DNA of 64,000 nucleotides from Gulosibacter sediminis (GTDB lineage: Bacteria > Actinomycetota > Actinomycetes > Actinomycetales > Microbacteriaceae), in NCBI RefSeq assembly GCF_023370115.1, contig NZ_CP097160.1, positions 868,001 through 932,000 of the forward strand, written 5' to 3'. Position 1 is the stretch's first letter. Each line of letters starts with the position of its first letter. Positions 55,788 through 64,000 of the stretch are shown one piece after another. Below the pieces are notes generated by a model, which had not been told where the DNA came from, ran no database searches, and saw nothing but the letters and a program-made list of their open reading frames with translations. The position numbers and the translations under genes are program-made.

Positions 55788-56641
55788 ATGGGTTCCTCCC
55801 ACGTGCGCGGGCACACCGTCGACCATGAGACCGCGCCCTCGCGCGCCTCGACCATCACCCTCGGCGCGATCGCGGTGGCGCTGTTCATCGCCACCATCGT
55901 CGGGCTCATCGCCCTCTGGCCGAACGCGTCGCAGGTGCCGCAAACGCAGCTGCTCGCGCCGGGCGTCGAACTGCTTGAGGCGACCGTCGACGAGGTGCCC
56001 GCAGATCCGCAGCTCGGCACCGTCAGCGCGACGGGCGTCTCCGACTCCATCGCTGGCGAGTCAATCGAGGTGCACGTAACCGCCGACGTGCTCAGCGGCA
56101 TGCACGAGGGCGACCGCATCCGCATCATCTCGGTGACGGGCGCGACCGACCCGGCTGCCAACGCCGAGGCGGCGCAGACCTATTCCTACTTCGACCACGA
56201 GCGAAAGCTCCCGCTCGGGCTGCTCTTCGTGCTCTATCTGCTTGTCGTCGTGCTCGTCGCCCGAGGTCGGGGCCTGCGCGCGGTGCTCGGCCTCAGCGTC
56301 GGTGTCGGCGTCGTCGCGTGGTTCCTCGCACCCGCGCTACTGTCGGGCGTGAGCCCGACCCTCGTCGCCCTGGTCGCGGCCGGCGCGATGATCTTCCCTA
56401 GCGTCTACATCGCCCACGGCATCTCGATCCGCACCACGACGGCGGTGATCGGCACCTGCGCCGGCATCGCGGCTTTTTCGACACGATCACCGCCGGCGAG
56501 ATCGGCGCCGAGGTGTTCCGCACGCTCGTCGCCTCGATCGGCCTCGTGCTCGCGATCCCGCTCACGACGGGCATCGCGGCGATGCTTGCCAGCACGGTCA
56601 AACGCGGCCCCCGCTTCGACGCAGACCGCGCCGTCTGGTAG
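55788..56641 (+). pseudogene. YibE/F-family membrane protein with internal deletion
   Basis: From ATG 55788 the first ~225 residues are normal for YibE/F: one N-terminal helix, an OB-like soluble part (V-T-A-D-V-L-S-G-M-H-E-G-D-R), then helices including R-G-R-G-L-R-A-V-L-G-L-S-V-G. After T-C-A-G-I-A near 56475 the frame changes to F-D-T-I-T-A-G-E-I-G-A-E-V-F-R-T-L-V-A-S-I-G-L-V-L-A-I-P, the normal C-terminus, ending at TAG 56639-56641. Roughly 100-130 residues between these parts are missing compared with intact relatives. Inactive. Confidence 0.8.
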
Positions 56642-56663
56642 CCGCCCTCGCCTCCGCTCCCGC

Positions 56664-56728
56664 CGGTTGTGTGGTCGTTTTTTGTCGTTTCCAGGGACTG
56701 GAAACGACAAAAAACGACCACTCAACCG
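56664..56728. repeat. 65-bp palindromic repeat, family member B
   Basis: 31-bp arms with one mismatch and a GGA loop. Outer arms CGGTTGTGTGGTC and GACCACTCAACCG; inner stem GTTTTTTGTCGTTTCCAG and its complement. With its T and A tracts it can terminate both convergent genes, and its right arm supplies the TGA stop (56722-56724) of the monooxygenase gene. Confidence 0.82.
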
Positions 56729-57807
56729 AGCAGCGCGGGGGCGGGGAGGCGGGTGAGGGCCGTGAGGGCGGCGCGGCGGCCCGCGCGCGTCGCGCCGACC
56801 GTCGAGGCGGATGCGCCGTAGCCGACGAGCAGCACGCGGTCGTCGCGCACAACCTCGACGCCGTTGCGCGTCGCGATGCCGCCGCCCGGCTCGCGCAGAC
56901 GCAGGGGCGCGAGATGGTCGAGGTCGGCGCGAAAGCCGGTCGACCAGAGGATCGCGTCGGCACGCACCACCTCGCCGCTCGCGAACTCGACGGCGTCGGG
57001 CCGGATGCGGCGGATCGGCCCCGACGACACGAGCCGGCCGCGGTCGCGCGCGGCCAAATACTCGGGCCAGGGCGGGATGCCGGTGTTGCGCACGACCGAG
57101 AACGGCACGAGCCCGGCGCTCGCACGAGCATCCACGCGCTCCTCGACCGCGACACCCCAGCGCTCGTCAAACGGGTCGTCGACCCAGTCCGGCTCGCGCC
57201 GCGTCGACCAGGTCGTCGTCGCCCCGGCCTGCTCGAGCATGAGGATGAACTGCACGGCGCTCAGCCCGCCGCCCACGACGACCACGTGCTGGCCGCGAAA
57301 CTCCTCGGCATCCCAAAAATCCACGGTGCGCAGTTGCCGCCCCGCGAACGACTCGATGCCCGGCACGTGCGGCACGAACGGCTTCGTCCACGTGCCCGCC
57401 GCCGAAATGACGAGCCGCGTTCGCCAGCTCCGCTTGCCGGCGCGCACCACGAGCGGCGCATCCGCGCCCGCATGCTCCGCCTCAACCCGGCCAACGCGCA
57501 CGGGGCGCTCGATCGGCAGCCCGAACTCGCGCTCGTACCGCCCGTAGTACTCGGCGACGACCTCGCTCGCGGGCCGCTCCGCATCCGGCTCGCCGAGCGC
57601 GAGGCCCGGCAGGTCGTGGATGCCGTGGGCGCGTCCCAGCGTCAGGGTCGGCCACCGGTGCCGCCAGGCGCCGCCGGGGCCGTCGTTGCGATCGAGCACG
57701 ACGAAGTCGCGCCAGGGTACGAGGCTGCGGCGCTGCAGCCAGTACGCCGCCGCGAGCCCGGCCTGCCCGGCACCGATCACCACAACGTCAAACATCCCAG
57801 CCTCCAT
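56722..57807 (-). CDS. flavin-containing monooxygenase-like oxidoreductase
   Basis: A 361-residue flavoprotein with two dinucleotide folds: V-V-I-G-A-G-Q-A-G-L-A-A-A near residue 9 (FAD) and V-V-V-G-G-G-L-S-A-V-Q-F near 175 (NADPH). W-R-H-R-W-P-T-L-T-L and I-L-W-S-T-G-F-R lie where the FMO and Trk-type signatures are expected. It probably oxygenates a soft nucleophile or works as a disulfide reductase-type enzyme; the substrate is unknown. The stop codon lies within a palindromic repeat. M-F-D-V-V at 57795 is an alternative start. Confidence 0.8.
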   Translation of the reverse strand: MEAGMFDVVVIGAGQAGLAAAYWLQRRSLVPWRDFVVLDRNDGPGGAWRHRWPTLTLGRAHGIHDLPGLALGEPDAERPASEVVAEYYGRYEREFGLPIERPVRVGRVEAEHAGADAPLVVRAGKRSWRTRLVISAAGTWTKPFVPHVPGIESFAGRQLRTVDFWDAEEFRGQHVVVVGGGLSAVQFILMLEQAGATTTWSTRREPDWVDDPFDERWGVAVEERVDARASAGLVPFSVVRNTGIPPWPEYLAARDRGRLVSSGPIRRIRPDAVEFASGEVVRADAILWSTGFRADLDHLAPLRLREPGGGIATRNGVEVVRDDRVLLVGYGASASTVGATRAGRRAALTALTRLPAPALLG

Positions 57808-57868
57808 GCGCGCGAATTCGTCCCTGAGAGGTAACGCAATGACGTGGGACTTATGCCCACAGGGTCAC

Positions 57869-57887
57869 TTAGCTTAGGCTGTACTTA
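57869..57887. promoter_or_regulatory. DtxR/IdeR-type iron box
   Basis: TTAGCTTAGGCTGTACTTA matches the actinobacterial iron box TTAGGTTAGGCTAACCTAA at 14 of 19 positions, including the core TTAGGCT. It lies 20-40 bp before the DUF2470 gene start, so repression by iron-loaded DtxR is likely. Confidence 0.7.
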
Positions 57888-57912
57888 CTTGCCCACCGAG
57901 AAGAGGATGCAA

Positions 57913-58755
57913 ATGACGAACGCTGCGGAGTCCGTGCAGACCAAGACACTGCTCGACAACCGGGCGCACTCGTTGACCCACCGCATCCTCACTGGCGCCG
58001 GCACCTGCGCAATCATTGCGTTCGAGGCCGCCGAGCAGCCGCACCTGCACTCGGTCGCGCACGGTCTCGCGAGCGATGGCACGCTGCTTGTCGCCGCGAA
58101 TGTCGCGGTTGACGACGTCGACGACGCTTTCCGCGGCGACGAGCCGATCGAGGTGCGCCTCGACTTCCTCAAGGAGTCGCCCGCCTTCGACGTGCGCATC
58201 ATCTCGGCGACGACCCACCTGCTCGGCACACTCGAGTGGCTCACGCTGGCCGAGGCCGACTTCGCGCTCCGCGACGTGCTGCTGCCGGCGCACCTCGTCG
58301 AGCTCGCGTCGCAGCCGGGCGGCCGCCTCGGCATCGTTCATAGCGACCGCGTCGTCACACACACGAGCAACGGCATCACAGCGATGCCCTTCGGTGAGAT
58401 CGCGGCCCGCCACCGCACCTGCGATGCCCTCTTCGCGCGCCGCGTCGACGACGTCGCCGCGGAACTCACCTTCGCGGCAGACGACGACCTACTCAGCATG
58501 TACGCGGCCGCCTTCATCGAGGGCTGGTTCGGCGGCATCACGCTGTCGCGCCGCGAGACGACCGAGCCGTGCGTTCCCGTCGTCGGCCGCACGTTCGTCG
58601 TCGACGTCGACCAGTCGGGCCTCACACTCATGCACGTCGGCGACGACGACACGACCATCGTGTTCGCGCCGTTCGATGAGGCCGCGCGCAGCGAGAGCGA
58701 ACTCCGCGCCGACCTCAAGGCGCTGCTCGACCTCGACCTGTCCGCGAGCGAATAG
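57913..58755 (+). CDS. DUF2470 family protein, probably iron/heme related
   Basis: A 280-residue protein of the DUF2470/HugZ-like type with a split-barrel FMN-binding-like fold: H-R-I-L-T-G-A-G-T-C-A-I-I-A-F, L-H-S-V-A-H-G-L-A-S-D-G-T-L-L-V-A-A, and the C-terminal region with F-I-E-G-W-F-G-G-I. Relatives occur next to siderophore and heme-use genes and some degrade heme. An iron box right in front of the gene supports that role. ATGs at 57907 and 57913 are equally possible starts; I used the second, which is better spaced from AGAGG. Confidence 0.7.
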   Translation: MTNAAESVQTKTLLDNRAHSLTHRILTGAGTCAIIAFEAAEQPHLHSVAHGLASDGTLLVAANVAVDDVDDAFRGDEPIEVRLDFLKESPAFDVRIISATTHLLGTLEWLTLAEADFALRDVLLPAHLVELASQPGGRLGIVHSDRVVTHTSNGITAMPFGEIAARHRTCDALFARRVDDVAAELTFAADDDLLSMYAAAFIEGWFGGITLSRRETTEPCVPVVGRTFVVDVDQSGLTLMHVGDDDTTIVFAPFDEAARSESELRADLKALLDLDLSASE

Positions 58756-58802
58756 CTCCACCCCAATGTCGGCGCTCGCGCGGCCACGTCGAAACCGAGT
58801 GA

Positions 58803-58919
58803 CGCCGCGATGGCGGCTTCAATCGCGTCTTCTTCACGAAAAAGCTCACCGGCGCCGGCCGCGCAGACTGTGCGACCGAGACGCCGGTGAGCCCGGGCGA
58901 ATTCGATAAGAAGGGCTAG
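58803..58919 (+). other. possible coding relic
   Basis: A 38-codon open stretch without a start encodes G-G-F-N-R-V-F-F-T-K-K-L and T-E-T-P-V-S-P-G-E-F-D-K-K-G before TAG 58917-58919. It looks like the tail of a lost gene. I cannot name the family. Confidence 0.25.
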
Positions 58920-59197
58920 CGAACCTCGTAGCTCGAGCAGTTCGCGGTGTCGCCCTGAATCGAGACGGCCGCTGCCGAGCACATGAGGTCGGTGTTGTGC
59001 ACGCACTCGAGGCGCTGGCACGCGGTCACGTGCGAGTTCGCGACAGGCAGGCCGCCGCGCGCGTCGAGCGTGATGAAGGTCGTGCAGCTCGCGCCCTGCT
59101 CGCTGCCGCCGACGGTGATGCCGGCTGCGGTGCAGCCGCCGTTGTTGTACGAGCATGCCGTGGTGCTGCACGCCTGAACTGCCGTGAGGTCCGTCAT
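58916..59197 (-). CDS. DUF1540 cysteine-rich protein, two repeats
   Basis: A 93-residue protein with two copies of a ~40-residue Cys-rich unit: C-S-T-T-A-C-S-Y-N-N-G-G-C-T-A ... C-T-T-F and C-Q-R-L-E-C-V-H-N-T-D-L-M-C-S-A ... C-S-S-Y. Eight cysteines are evenly spaced (C-x4-5-C-x6-7-C), as in DUF1540, a probable metal-binding module. Start at ATG 59195-59197 (M-T-D-L-T-A-V-Q). Iron, zinc or copper could be bound; nothing in the sequence decides this. Its stop overlaps the relic on the other strand. Confidence 0.8.
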   Translation of the reverse strand: MTDLTAVQACSTTACSYNNGGCTAAGITVGGSEQGASCTTFITLDARGGLPVANSHVTACQRLECVHNTDLMCSAAAVSIQGDTANCSSYEVR

Positions 59198-59495
59198 GAT
59201 GTTCGCCTTCCGCCTGGCACGCATCCGCTTTTTCGCGCCGCTTGCGGCCAAGTTACTGTGCTCGCAGCGAACGCACCAGCAAGGGAAGGCTGCCCTGTGC
59301 GACGCGTGTGAACACGCTCCACCCGGACAAATGGCCGTGAGAACCCCGGTATCTCCCGCAATCGGGTAACGATCGCGCGCGGATCGCGCCGACTTCCACG
59401 GCATGCGAGCCAAGTCACCTAGGGTGGTGAGGTGAATTCTCAGCAAGTGAGCATCTGATTCACAAGCTGGGGTCAACGTTGACCAGAGGAAGAGC
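59198..59495. other. 298-bp divergent intergenic region with a palindrome before glnP
   Basis: No gene was found between the DUF1540 start and the transporter gene. A perfect 14-bp palindrome, GGTCAACGTTGACC at 59471-59484, ends 11 bp before the transporter ATG, inside the likely leader, and may be an operator or a translational control site. CCGGTATCTCCCGCAATCGGG upstream is a weak hairpin. Confidence 0.4.
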
Positions 59496-61817
59496 ATGAA
59501 ATCGTTCCAGCAACGCCTCCTGCAGTGGCAACACCACCGCAATTCGGCACTCTCGACTCTCGCGGTGCTACTCGTACTGCTGCTCACGGTCGGCACCGCC
59601 GCCGGCGCAGCGCAGGCGATCACCGGCAACCAGGCGCAGTCGGCTGAGGATCCGAAGCCCGCGGAGGGGCAGACCTTCGTTATCGCCACCGACACGACGT
59701 GGGCGCCCTTCGAGTTCGAAGAGGGCGGCGAGCTCGTCGGCATCGACATGGACCTGATCAACGCGATCGCCGAAGACCAAGGCTTCGACATCGACATTCA
59801 GGTGCTCGGCTTCGACGGCGCGCTCCAGGCCGTGCAGTCGGGCCAGGCGGATGCGGTGATGGCCGGCATGAGCATCACCGACGAGCGCAAGCAGTCGTTC
59901 GACTTCTCGAACCCCTACTTCGACTCGGGCATCCAGATGGCCGTCGCCGACGACAACGACAGCATCAAGGGCTATGAGGATCTCGCCGGCGAGACGGTGT
60001 CGGCGAAAACCGGCACCGAAGGGTACGACTTCGCGACGACGCTCGCGGAGGACTACGGCTTCGAGGTCACCGGTTTCCAGGATGCGGCCGACGCCTACAA
60101 CGACGTCACGTCGGGCAACTCGGTCGCCGTGTTCGACGACTACCCGATCCTCGCCTACGCCATCGCGACCGGTAACTCGGGCCTCAAGACGGTCACCGAC
60201 CAGGAGAAGGCCTCGAGCTACGGCATGGGCGTGCAGAAGGGCCAGAACCCCGAGCTCGTCGCCGCCTTTAACGACGGTCTGAAGAACGTCATCGAGAACG
60301 GTACCTACCAGGACATCCTCGACGAGTACCTCGGCGAGAACGCGCCCGAGGCCGCCTCGATCGGTAACGGCCAGGCTGCGCTCGGCAACGAGCAGCTCGA
60401 CTACGGCGAGCCCGGCGAGCTGCCGGACAACCCGAACTTCGCGACCGACACCCCGGTCGAGAACGGCACCTTCGTCGTCGCCACCGACACCACCTTCGCG
60501 CCCTTCGAGTTCCAGCAGAACGGCGAGATGGTCGGCATCGACATGGACCTCCTCAAGGCCATCGCCGCGAACCAAGGCTTCGAGGTCGAGATCCAGTCGC
60601 TCGGCTTCGACGCGGCCCTGCAGGCGGTGCAGTCGGGCCAGGCGGATGCGGTGATGGCCGGCATGAGCATCACCGACGAGCGCAAGGAAGTCTTCGACTT
60701 CTCCGAGCCCTACTACCAGTCGGGCGTGCAGATGGCCGTCGCCGAAGACAGCGACATCTCGACCTACGAGGACCTCGCGGGCCAGACCGTCGCCGTGAAG
60801 ACCGGCACCGAGGGCTACGCGTTCGCCGAGACGCTCTCGAAGGACATCGGCTTCGAACTCAACTCGTTTCAGGACTCGGCCGACATGTACAACGACGTCG
60901 CGACCGGCAACTCGGTGGCCGCGTTCGAGGATGCGCCCGTGCTGCAGTACGGCATCGCCTCGGGCAATGTACCGCTCAAGATCGTGACCGACCCCGAGCC
61001 CGGTGCCGACTACGGCTTCGCGGTGAACAAGGGTGAGAACGCCGAGCTGCTCGAGATGTTCAACGCCGGCCTCGACGCCGCGATGGAATCGGGTGCCTAC
61101 CAGCAGATCATCGACCGCTACCTCGCGAATGAAGAGGAGGCGGCGGGCACGTCGTTCTTCGCCCTCGTCGCGAACGCGATGCCGGCCCTCATGCAGGGTC
61201 TTGGCTTCACCCTCTGGGCGACGTTCCTTTCGATCGTCTTCGCCATGGTGCTCGGTATCCTCTTCGGCATTCTCAAGCTCTCGAGCAACTGGTTCTTGCG
61301 CGGCCTCGCGGGCGCGTACGTGAACATCTTCCGAGGCACGCCAGTCATCGTGCAGGCGTTCTTCTTCTACTTCGGTGTGCCCGCGTTCTTCCAGCAATTC
61401 CTGGGACAGCAGGTCACGCTCGACGCGCTGACGGCCGGTGTCATCACCCTCTCGCTCAACGCCGGTGCCTACATCACCGAGATCGTGCGCGGTGGCGTGC
61501 AGTCGGTTGACCCGGGACAGATGGAGGCGTCGCGCTCGCTCGGTCTCGGCTGGGGCGCTTCGATGCGCCGCGTCGTGATGCCACAGGCGTTCAAGATCAT
61601 GACGCCGAACCTCATCAACCAGTTCATCATCACGTTGAAGGACACCTCGCTGCTGTCGGTGCTTGGCTTCGCCGAGCTCACCTACCAGGGCCGCATCGTG
61701 ATCGCCTCGACCTTCCGCTCCTTCGAGATCTGGATCGTCGTCGCGTTCATGTACTTCATTGTGATCTGGCTGCTCACACTGCTGAGCAACTGGGTCGACC
61801 GCAAGCTCAACAAGTAA
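59496..61817 (+). CDS. polar amino-acid ABC transporter: two tandem substrate-binding domains fused to permease (GlnP-like)
   Basis: A 773-residue fusion. A signal/anchor helix (about 18-42) is followed by substrate-binding domain 1 (~60-285: F-V-I-A-T-D-T-T-W-A-P-F-E-F), domain 2 (~323-548: F-V-V-A-T-D-T-T-F-A-P-F-E-F) and a HisM/GlnP-type permease (~552-773) with EAA loop E-A-S-R-S-L-G-L-G-W. Both binding domains carry the G-I-D-M-D-L motif and the Q-S-G-Q-A-D-A-V-M-A-G-M segment. The arrangement equals lactococcal GlnPQ, where the two domains bind glutamine/glutamate with different affinity. Its ATPase follows 9 bp downstream. Probable substrate: glutamine or another polar amino acid. Confidence 0.92.
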   Translation: MKSFQQRLLQWQHHRNSALSTLAVLLVLLLTVGTAAGAAQAITGNQAQSAEDPKPAEGQTFVIATDTTWAPFEFEEGGELVGIDMDLINAIAEDQGFDIDIQVLGFDGALQAVQSGQADAVMAGMSITDERKQSFDFSNPYFDSGIQMAVADDNDSIKGYEDLAGETVSAKTGTEGYDFATTLAEDYGFEVTGFQDAADAYNDVTSGNSVAVFDDYPILAYAIATGNSGLKTVTDQEKASSYGMGVQKGQNPELVAAFNDGLKNVIENGTYQDILDEYLGENAPEAASIGNGQAALGNEQLDYGEPGELPDNPNFATDTPVENGTFVVATDTTFAPFEFQQNGEMVGIDMDLLKAIAANQGFEVEIQSLGFDAALQAVQSGQADAVMAGMSITDERKEVFDFSEPYYQSGVQMAVAEDSDISTYEDLAGQTVAVKTGTEGYAFAETLSKDIGFELNSFQDSADMYNDVATGNSVAAFEDAPVLQYGIASGNVPLKIVTDPEPGADYGFAVNKGENAELLEMFNAGLDAAMESGAYQQIIDRYLANEEEAAGTSFFALVANAMPALMQGLGFTLWATFLSIVFAMVLGILFGILKLSSNWFLRGLAGAYVNIFRGTPVIVQAFFFYFGVPAFFQQFLGQQVTLDALTAGVITLSLNAGAYITEIVRGGVQSVDPGQMEASRSLGLGWGASMRRVVMPQAFKIMTPNLINQFIITLKDTSLLSVLGFAELTYQGRIVIASTFRSFEIWIVVAFMYFIVIWLLTLLSNWVDRKLNK

Positions 61818-61826
61818 GGCGAGAAC

Positions 61827-62606
61827 ATGACGAACGACAAAACGCTGTACACGCAGCCTGTCTCCACCGCCGACGAGACGCCGATCCGGGTCGTCGACCT
61901 GCACAAGGCCTTCGGTTCGAACAAGGTGCTCAAGGGCATCGACCTCGAGGTCGCGAACGGTGAGGTCATCGCCGTCATCGGCCCCTCGGGTTCGGGTAAG
62001 TCGACGCTGCTGCGCTGCCTCAACCGACTCGAGGACGTCACGAGCGGCGAGGTCTTCATCACCGGCGAGAACATCGCCGCCGCGAAGGGCGAGAAGCTCG
62101 ACAAGGTGCGCCAGCGCATCGGCATGGTGTTCCAGCACTTCAACCTGTTCCCGAACATGACGGTGCTGCAGAACGTCGCGCTCGCGCCGACCGAGCTCAA
62201 GAAGATGTCGAAGGCGGATGCGCGCAAGCGGGCCGAAGAGCTGCTCACGCGCGTCGGTCTCGCCGACAAGGCGGATGCGCGCCCGTCGCAGCTTTCGGGC
62301 GGGCAAAAGCAGCGCGTGGCGATCGCCCGCGCGCTCGCGATGAGCCCGCAGATCATGCTGTTCGACGAGGCCACGAGCGCCCTCGACCCCGAGATGGTCG
62401 GCGAGGTGCTCCAGGTGATCCGCGACCTCGCCGCATCCGGCATGACGATGGTGCTCGTCACGCACGAGATGGGCTTCGCCCGCGAGGTCGCCGACCGGGT
62501 CGTGTTCATGGCCGAGGGCGTCGTCGTCGAAGAGGGCGACCCCAAGGTGCTGTTCGACTCGCCCAAGGAGGCCCGCACGCAGGACTTCCTCTCGAAGGTG
62601 CTCTAG
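61827..62606 (+). CDS. polar amino-acid ABC transporter ATP-binding protein (GlnQ-like)
   Basis: A 259-residue ATPase: Walker [10 protein letters not shown] near 49, Q-loop [11 protein letters not shown], signature [10 protein letters not shown], Walker [13 protein letters not shown] and H-loop V-T-H-E-M-G-F-A. All are typical of the HisP/GlnQ family. It energises the fused transporter encoded just upstream. A ~20-residue extra N-terminus precedes the fold. Hairpin terminator downstream. Confidence 0.94.
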   Translation: MTNDKTLYTQPVSTADETPIRVVDLHKAFGSNKVLKGIDLEVANGEVIAVIGPSGSGKSTLLRCLNRLEDVTSGEVFITGENIAAAKGEKLDKVRQRIGMVFQHFNLFPNMTVLQNVALAPTELKKMSKADARKRAEELLTRVGLADKADARPSQLSGGQKQRVAIARALAMSPQIMLFDEATSALDPEMVGEVLQVIRDLAASGMTMVLVTHEMGFAREVADRVVFMAEGVVVEEGDPKVLFDSPKEARTQDFLSKVL

Positions 62607-62619
62607 CGAAATCACCACC

Positions 62620-62655
62620 CACAGCGACCTCCGTGTTTACCCGGAGGTCGCTGTG
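62620..62655 (+). terminator. terminator of the glnPQ-like operon
   Basis: Perfect 14-bp arms (CACAGCGACCTCCG at 62620-62633, complement at 62642-62655) with loop TGTTTACC and a short GTTT after it. Confidence 0.85.
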
Positions 62656-62716
62656 CGTTTCCGCGCGCAGACCAGAGTGGGAAGTCGCACACGCTGACAT
62701 CTGCAAAGGAGCACCA

Positions 62717-64000
62717 TGCGCATTCGCCGCATCGCTCCGGTCGCCGCGCTTGCCGTTTCGGGCCTCGCCCTGAGCTGCTTCGTGGCTGCCGGACCCGCCG
62801 TTGCCGCCGACGGGGCATTCACCCGCACGGCCACTTATCCCGTGTACCTCAACGTGCCGGAAGGCGTCGACCCCGCGGCCGAGACCGTCGCCGAGATCTC
62901 GACGATCACCCCCGACGGCTCGACGATGATCTACACCGACGCGCTCGGCCAGCGCATCGGCTTCATCGATGTCACCGACCCCTCGTCGCCCCAGGGCACC
63001 GGCACCGTCTCGCTGGCCGAGCTCGGCCACGCCGACGACCAGCCGACTTCGGTCGCGGCGATCGGCGACTACGTGCTCGTCGTCATCGACGAGACCGGCG
63101 GCGACTTCGAGCACCCCAAGGGCCGCGTCGACGTGCTCCGCATCAGCGACCGCGAGCGCGTTGCCTCGATCGACCTCGAGGGGCAGCCCGACTCGATCGA
63201 CATCTCGGACGACGGCCAGTATGCGGCCATCGCGATCGAGAACCAGCGCGACGAGGAGCGCGAGGACGTCGACGGCGGCCTACCGCAGCTCCCCGCCGGC
63301 TTCGTCTCGGTGATCGACCTCGCGGGCGACCCGACGACCTGGCAGTCGGAGCGCGTCGACCTCGTCGACGAGACTGGCGCCCCGATCGAGGTCATGGCGA
63401 ACGCCGGCCTCGACACCCCGGAGGATCCGGAGCCCGAGTACGTCTCGATCAACAGCGACAACGTCGCCGCGGTGACCCTGCAGGAGAACAACGGCGTCGC
63501 GATCATCGACCTCGAGACGCGCACCGTCACCGATGCGTGGAGCGCCGGCACGGTCTCGGTCAACCAGCTCGACACCGAGGACGACGGCGTGATCGACCTC
63601 AGCGGCTCGATCACCGACACCCCGCGCGAGCCCGACGCGGTCGGCTGGGTGAACAACACCACGCTCGCGACCGCGAACGAGGGCGACTGGAAGGGCGGCA
63701 CCCGCGGCTGGACCGTCTTCGGCATCGACGGCACCGTGCAGTGGGACGCCGGCAACAGCTTCGAGCACCTCGCGATCCAGCACGGCCTCTACAACGACGG
63801 CCGCGCCGGCAAGAAGGGCCCCGAGCCCGAGGGCCTCGCGATCGCCGAGTACAACGGCACGAACTATGCGTTCATCGCCTCGGAGCGCTCGAACTTCGTC
63901 GCGGTCTACAACGTCGACGACCCCGCCAACCCGGCTTACGAGCAGCTGCTGTTCACGACGAACGGCCCCGAGGGCGTTCTGCCCGTGCCGTCGCGCGACC
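62717..64000 (+). CDS. secreted beta-propeller-like protein (phytase/esterase-like), cut by the window end
   Basis: 428 residues are visible with no stop. A classic signal peptide (M-R-I-R-R, hydrophobic core, A-V-A-A near residue 32) is followed by a repetitive beta-rich domain: T-I-T-P-D-G-S-T-M-I-Y-T-D, I-G-F-I-D-V-T-D-P-S-S-P, S-I-D-I-S-D-D-G-Q-Y-A-A-I-A-I-E-N and E-P-E-G-L-A-I-A-E-Y-N-G. These recall the PQQ/LVIVD-type blades of 'esterase-like activity of phytase' or choice-of-anchor proteins. Enzyme activity cannot be judged. A strong AAGGAG precedes ATG 62717. The C-terminus, and any wall anchor, is outside the window. Confidence 0.75.

Noticed and set aside
55668-56728. CRISPR repeats
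   Set aside because: Only two long palindromes nearly 1 kb apart, a gene between them, no spacers and no cas genes.
59568-62618. 1016-codon open frame on the minus strand
   Set aside because: Exactly antisense to the glnP/glnQ-like genes; its Arg/His/Leu-rich product follows from GC-rich codon bias and has no domain.

Overview
The window is a high-GC chromosomal segment of an actinobacterium. Very GC-rich codon use, LAXTG-type sorting, class Ib nrdHIE-nrdF, a DtxR-type iron box and the gene content suggest the family Microbacteriaceae. That placement is inferred from style and gene families, not from a marker gene. No rRNA, tRNA or CRISPR array was found.

Layout. 1-6.0 kb holds ordinary metabolic genes: a cupin, a shikimate dehydrogenase-like enzyme, a thioesterase, an acyl-CoA dehydrogenase-like flavoenzyme, an aldo/keto reductase with a premature stop, a TetR regulator and a GyrI-like protein. 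6.0-14.2 kb is an insertion-sequence island. It contains two same-orientation copies of an ISL3-family element (one a fragment), two IS3-family elements nested into each other, a complete respiratory D-lactate dehydrogenase gene (dld), a PadR/HAAS pair and a decayed third ISL3 remnant that cuts into an EamA exporter gene. 14.2-19.4 kb is a graveyard: a truncated EamA gene, an ABC ATPase with a nonsense codon in its signature motif, an ABC permease with an internal deletion, a second truncated EamA gene and an inverted, scrambled BCCT transporter. Only a GH114 lipoprotein and a LysR regulator are intact there.

19.5-43.2 kb returns to intact genes: succinate-semialdehyde-type dehydrogenase, CoA-ester lyase, AlkD-like protein, a GntR/ABC operon, two MFS transporters, threonine synthase, a UvrA paralogue translationally coupled to an orphan DNA methyltransferase, a tiny sortase-substrate-like peptide, a large FAD/Fe-S D-2-hydroxyacid dehydrogenase, thioredoxin, a PRC-barrel protein, a DUF4349 lipoprotein and a MurE-family ligase with a changed DNPR motif.

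43.3-50.5 kb carries the class Ib ribonucleotide reductase genes nrdH-nrdI-nrdE and, 3 kb on, nrdF. The nrdH upstream region combines a cluster of DnaA boxes, a pair of NrdR-like boxes 31 bp apart and a 14-codon upstream ORF. Between nrdE and nrdF lie grpB, a TetR regulator and an amine-oxidase-like flavoprotein. 50.5-55.6 kb is a polyamine-type ABC uptake operon (potD-A-B-C) with a second, paralogous TetR regulator. Three nearly identical 16-bp palindromes in front of these units suggest one small polyamine regulon.

55.6-64 kb contains two members of a large palindromic repeat family flanking a broken yibE/F gene, a flavin monooxygenase, an iron-box-preceded DUF2470 protein, a cysteine-rich DUF1540 protein, a GlnP-type transporter with two tandem substrate-binding domains fused to the permease, its ATPase, and the start of a secreted beta-propeller-like protein that runs off the window.
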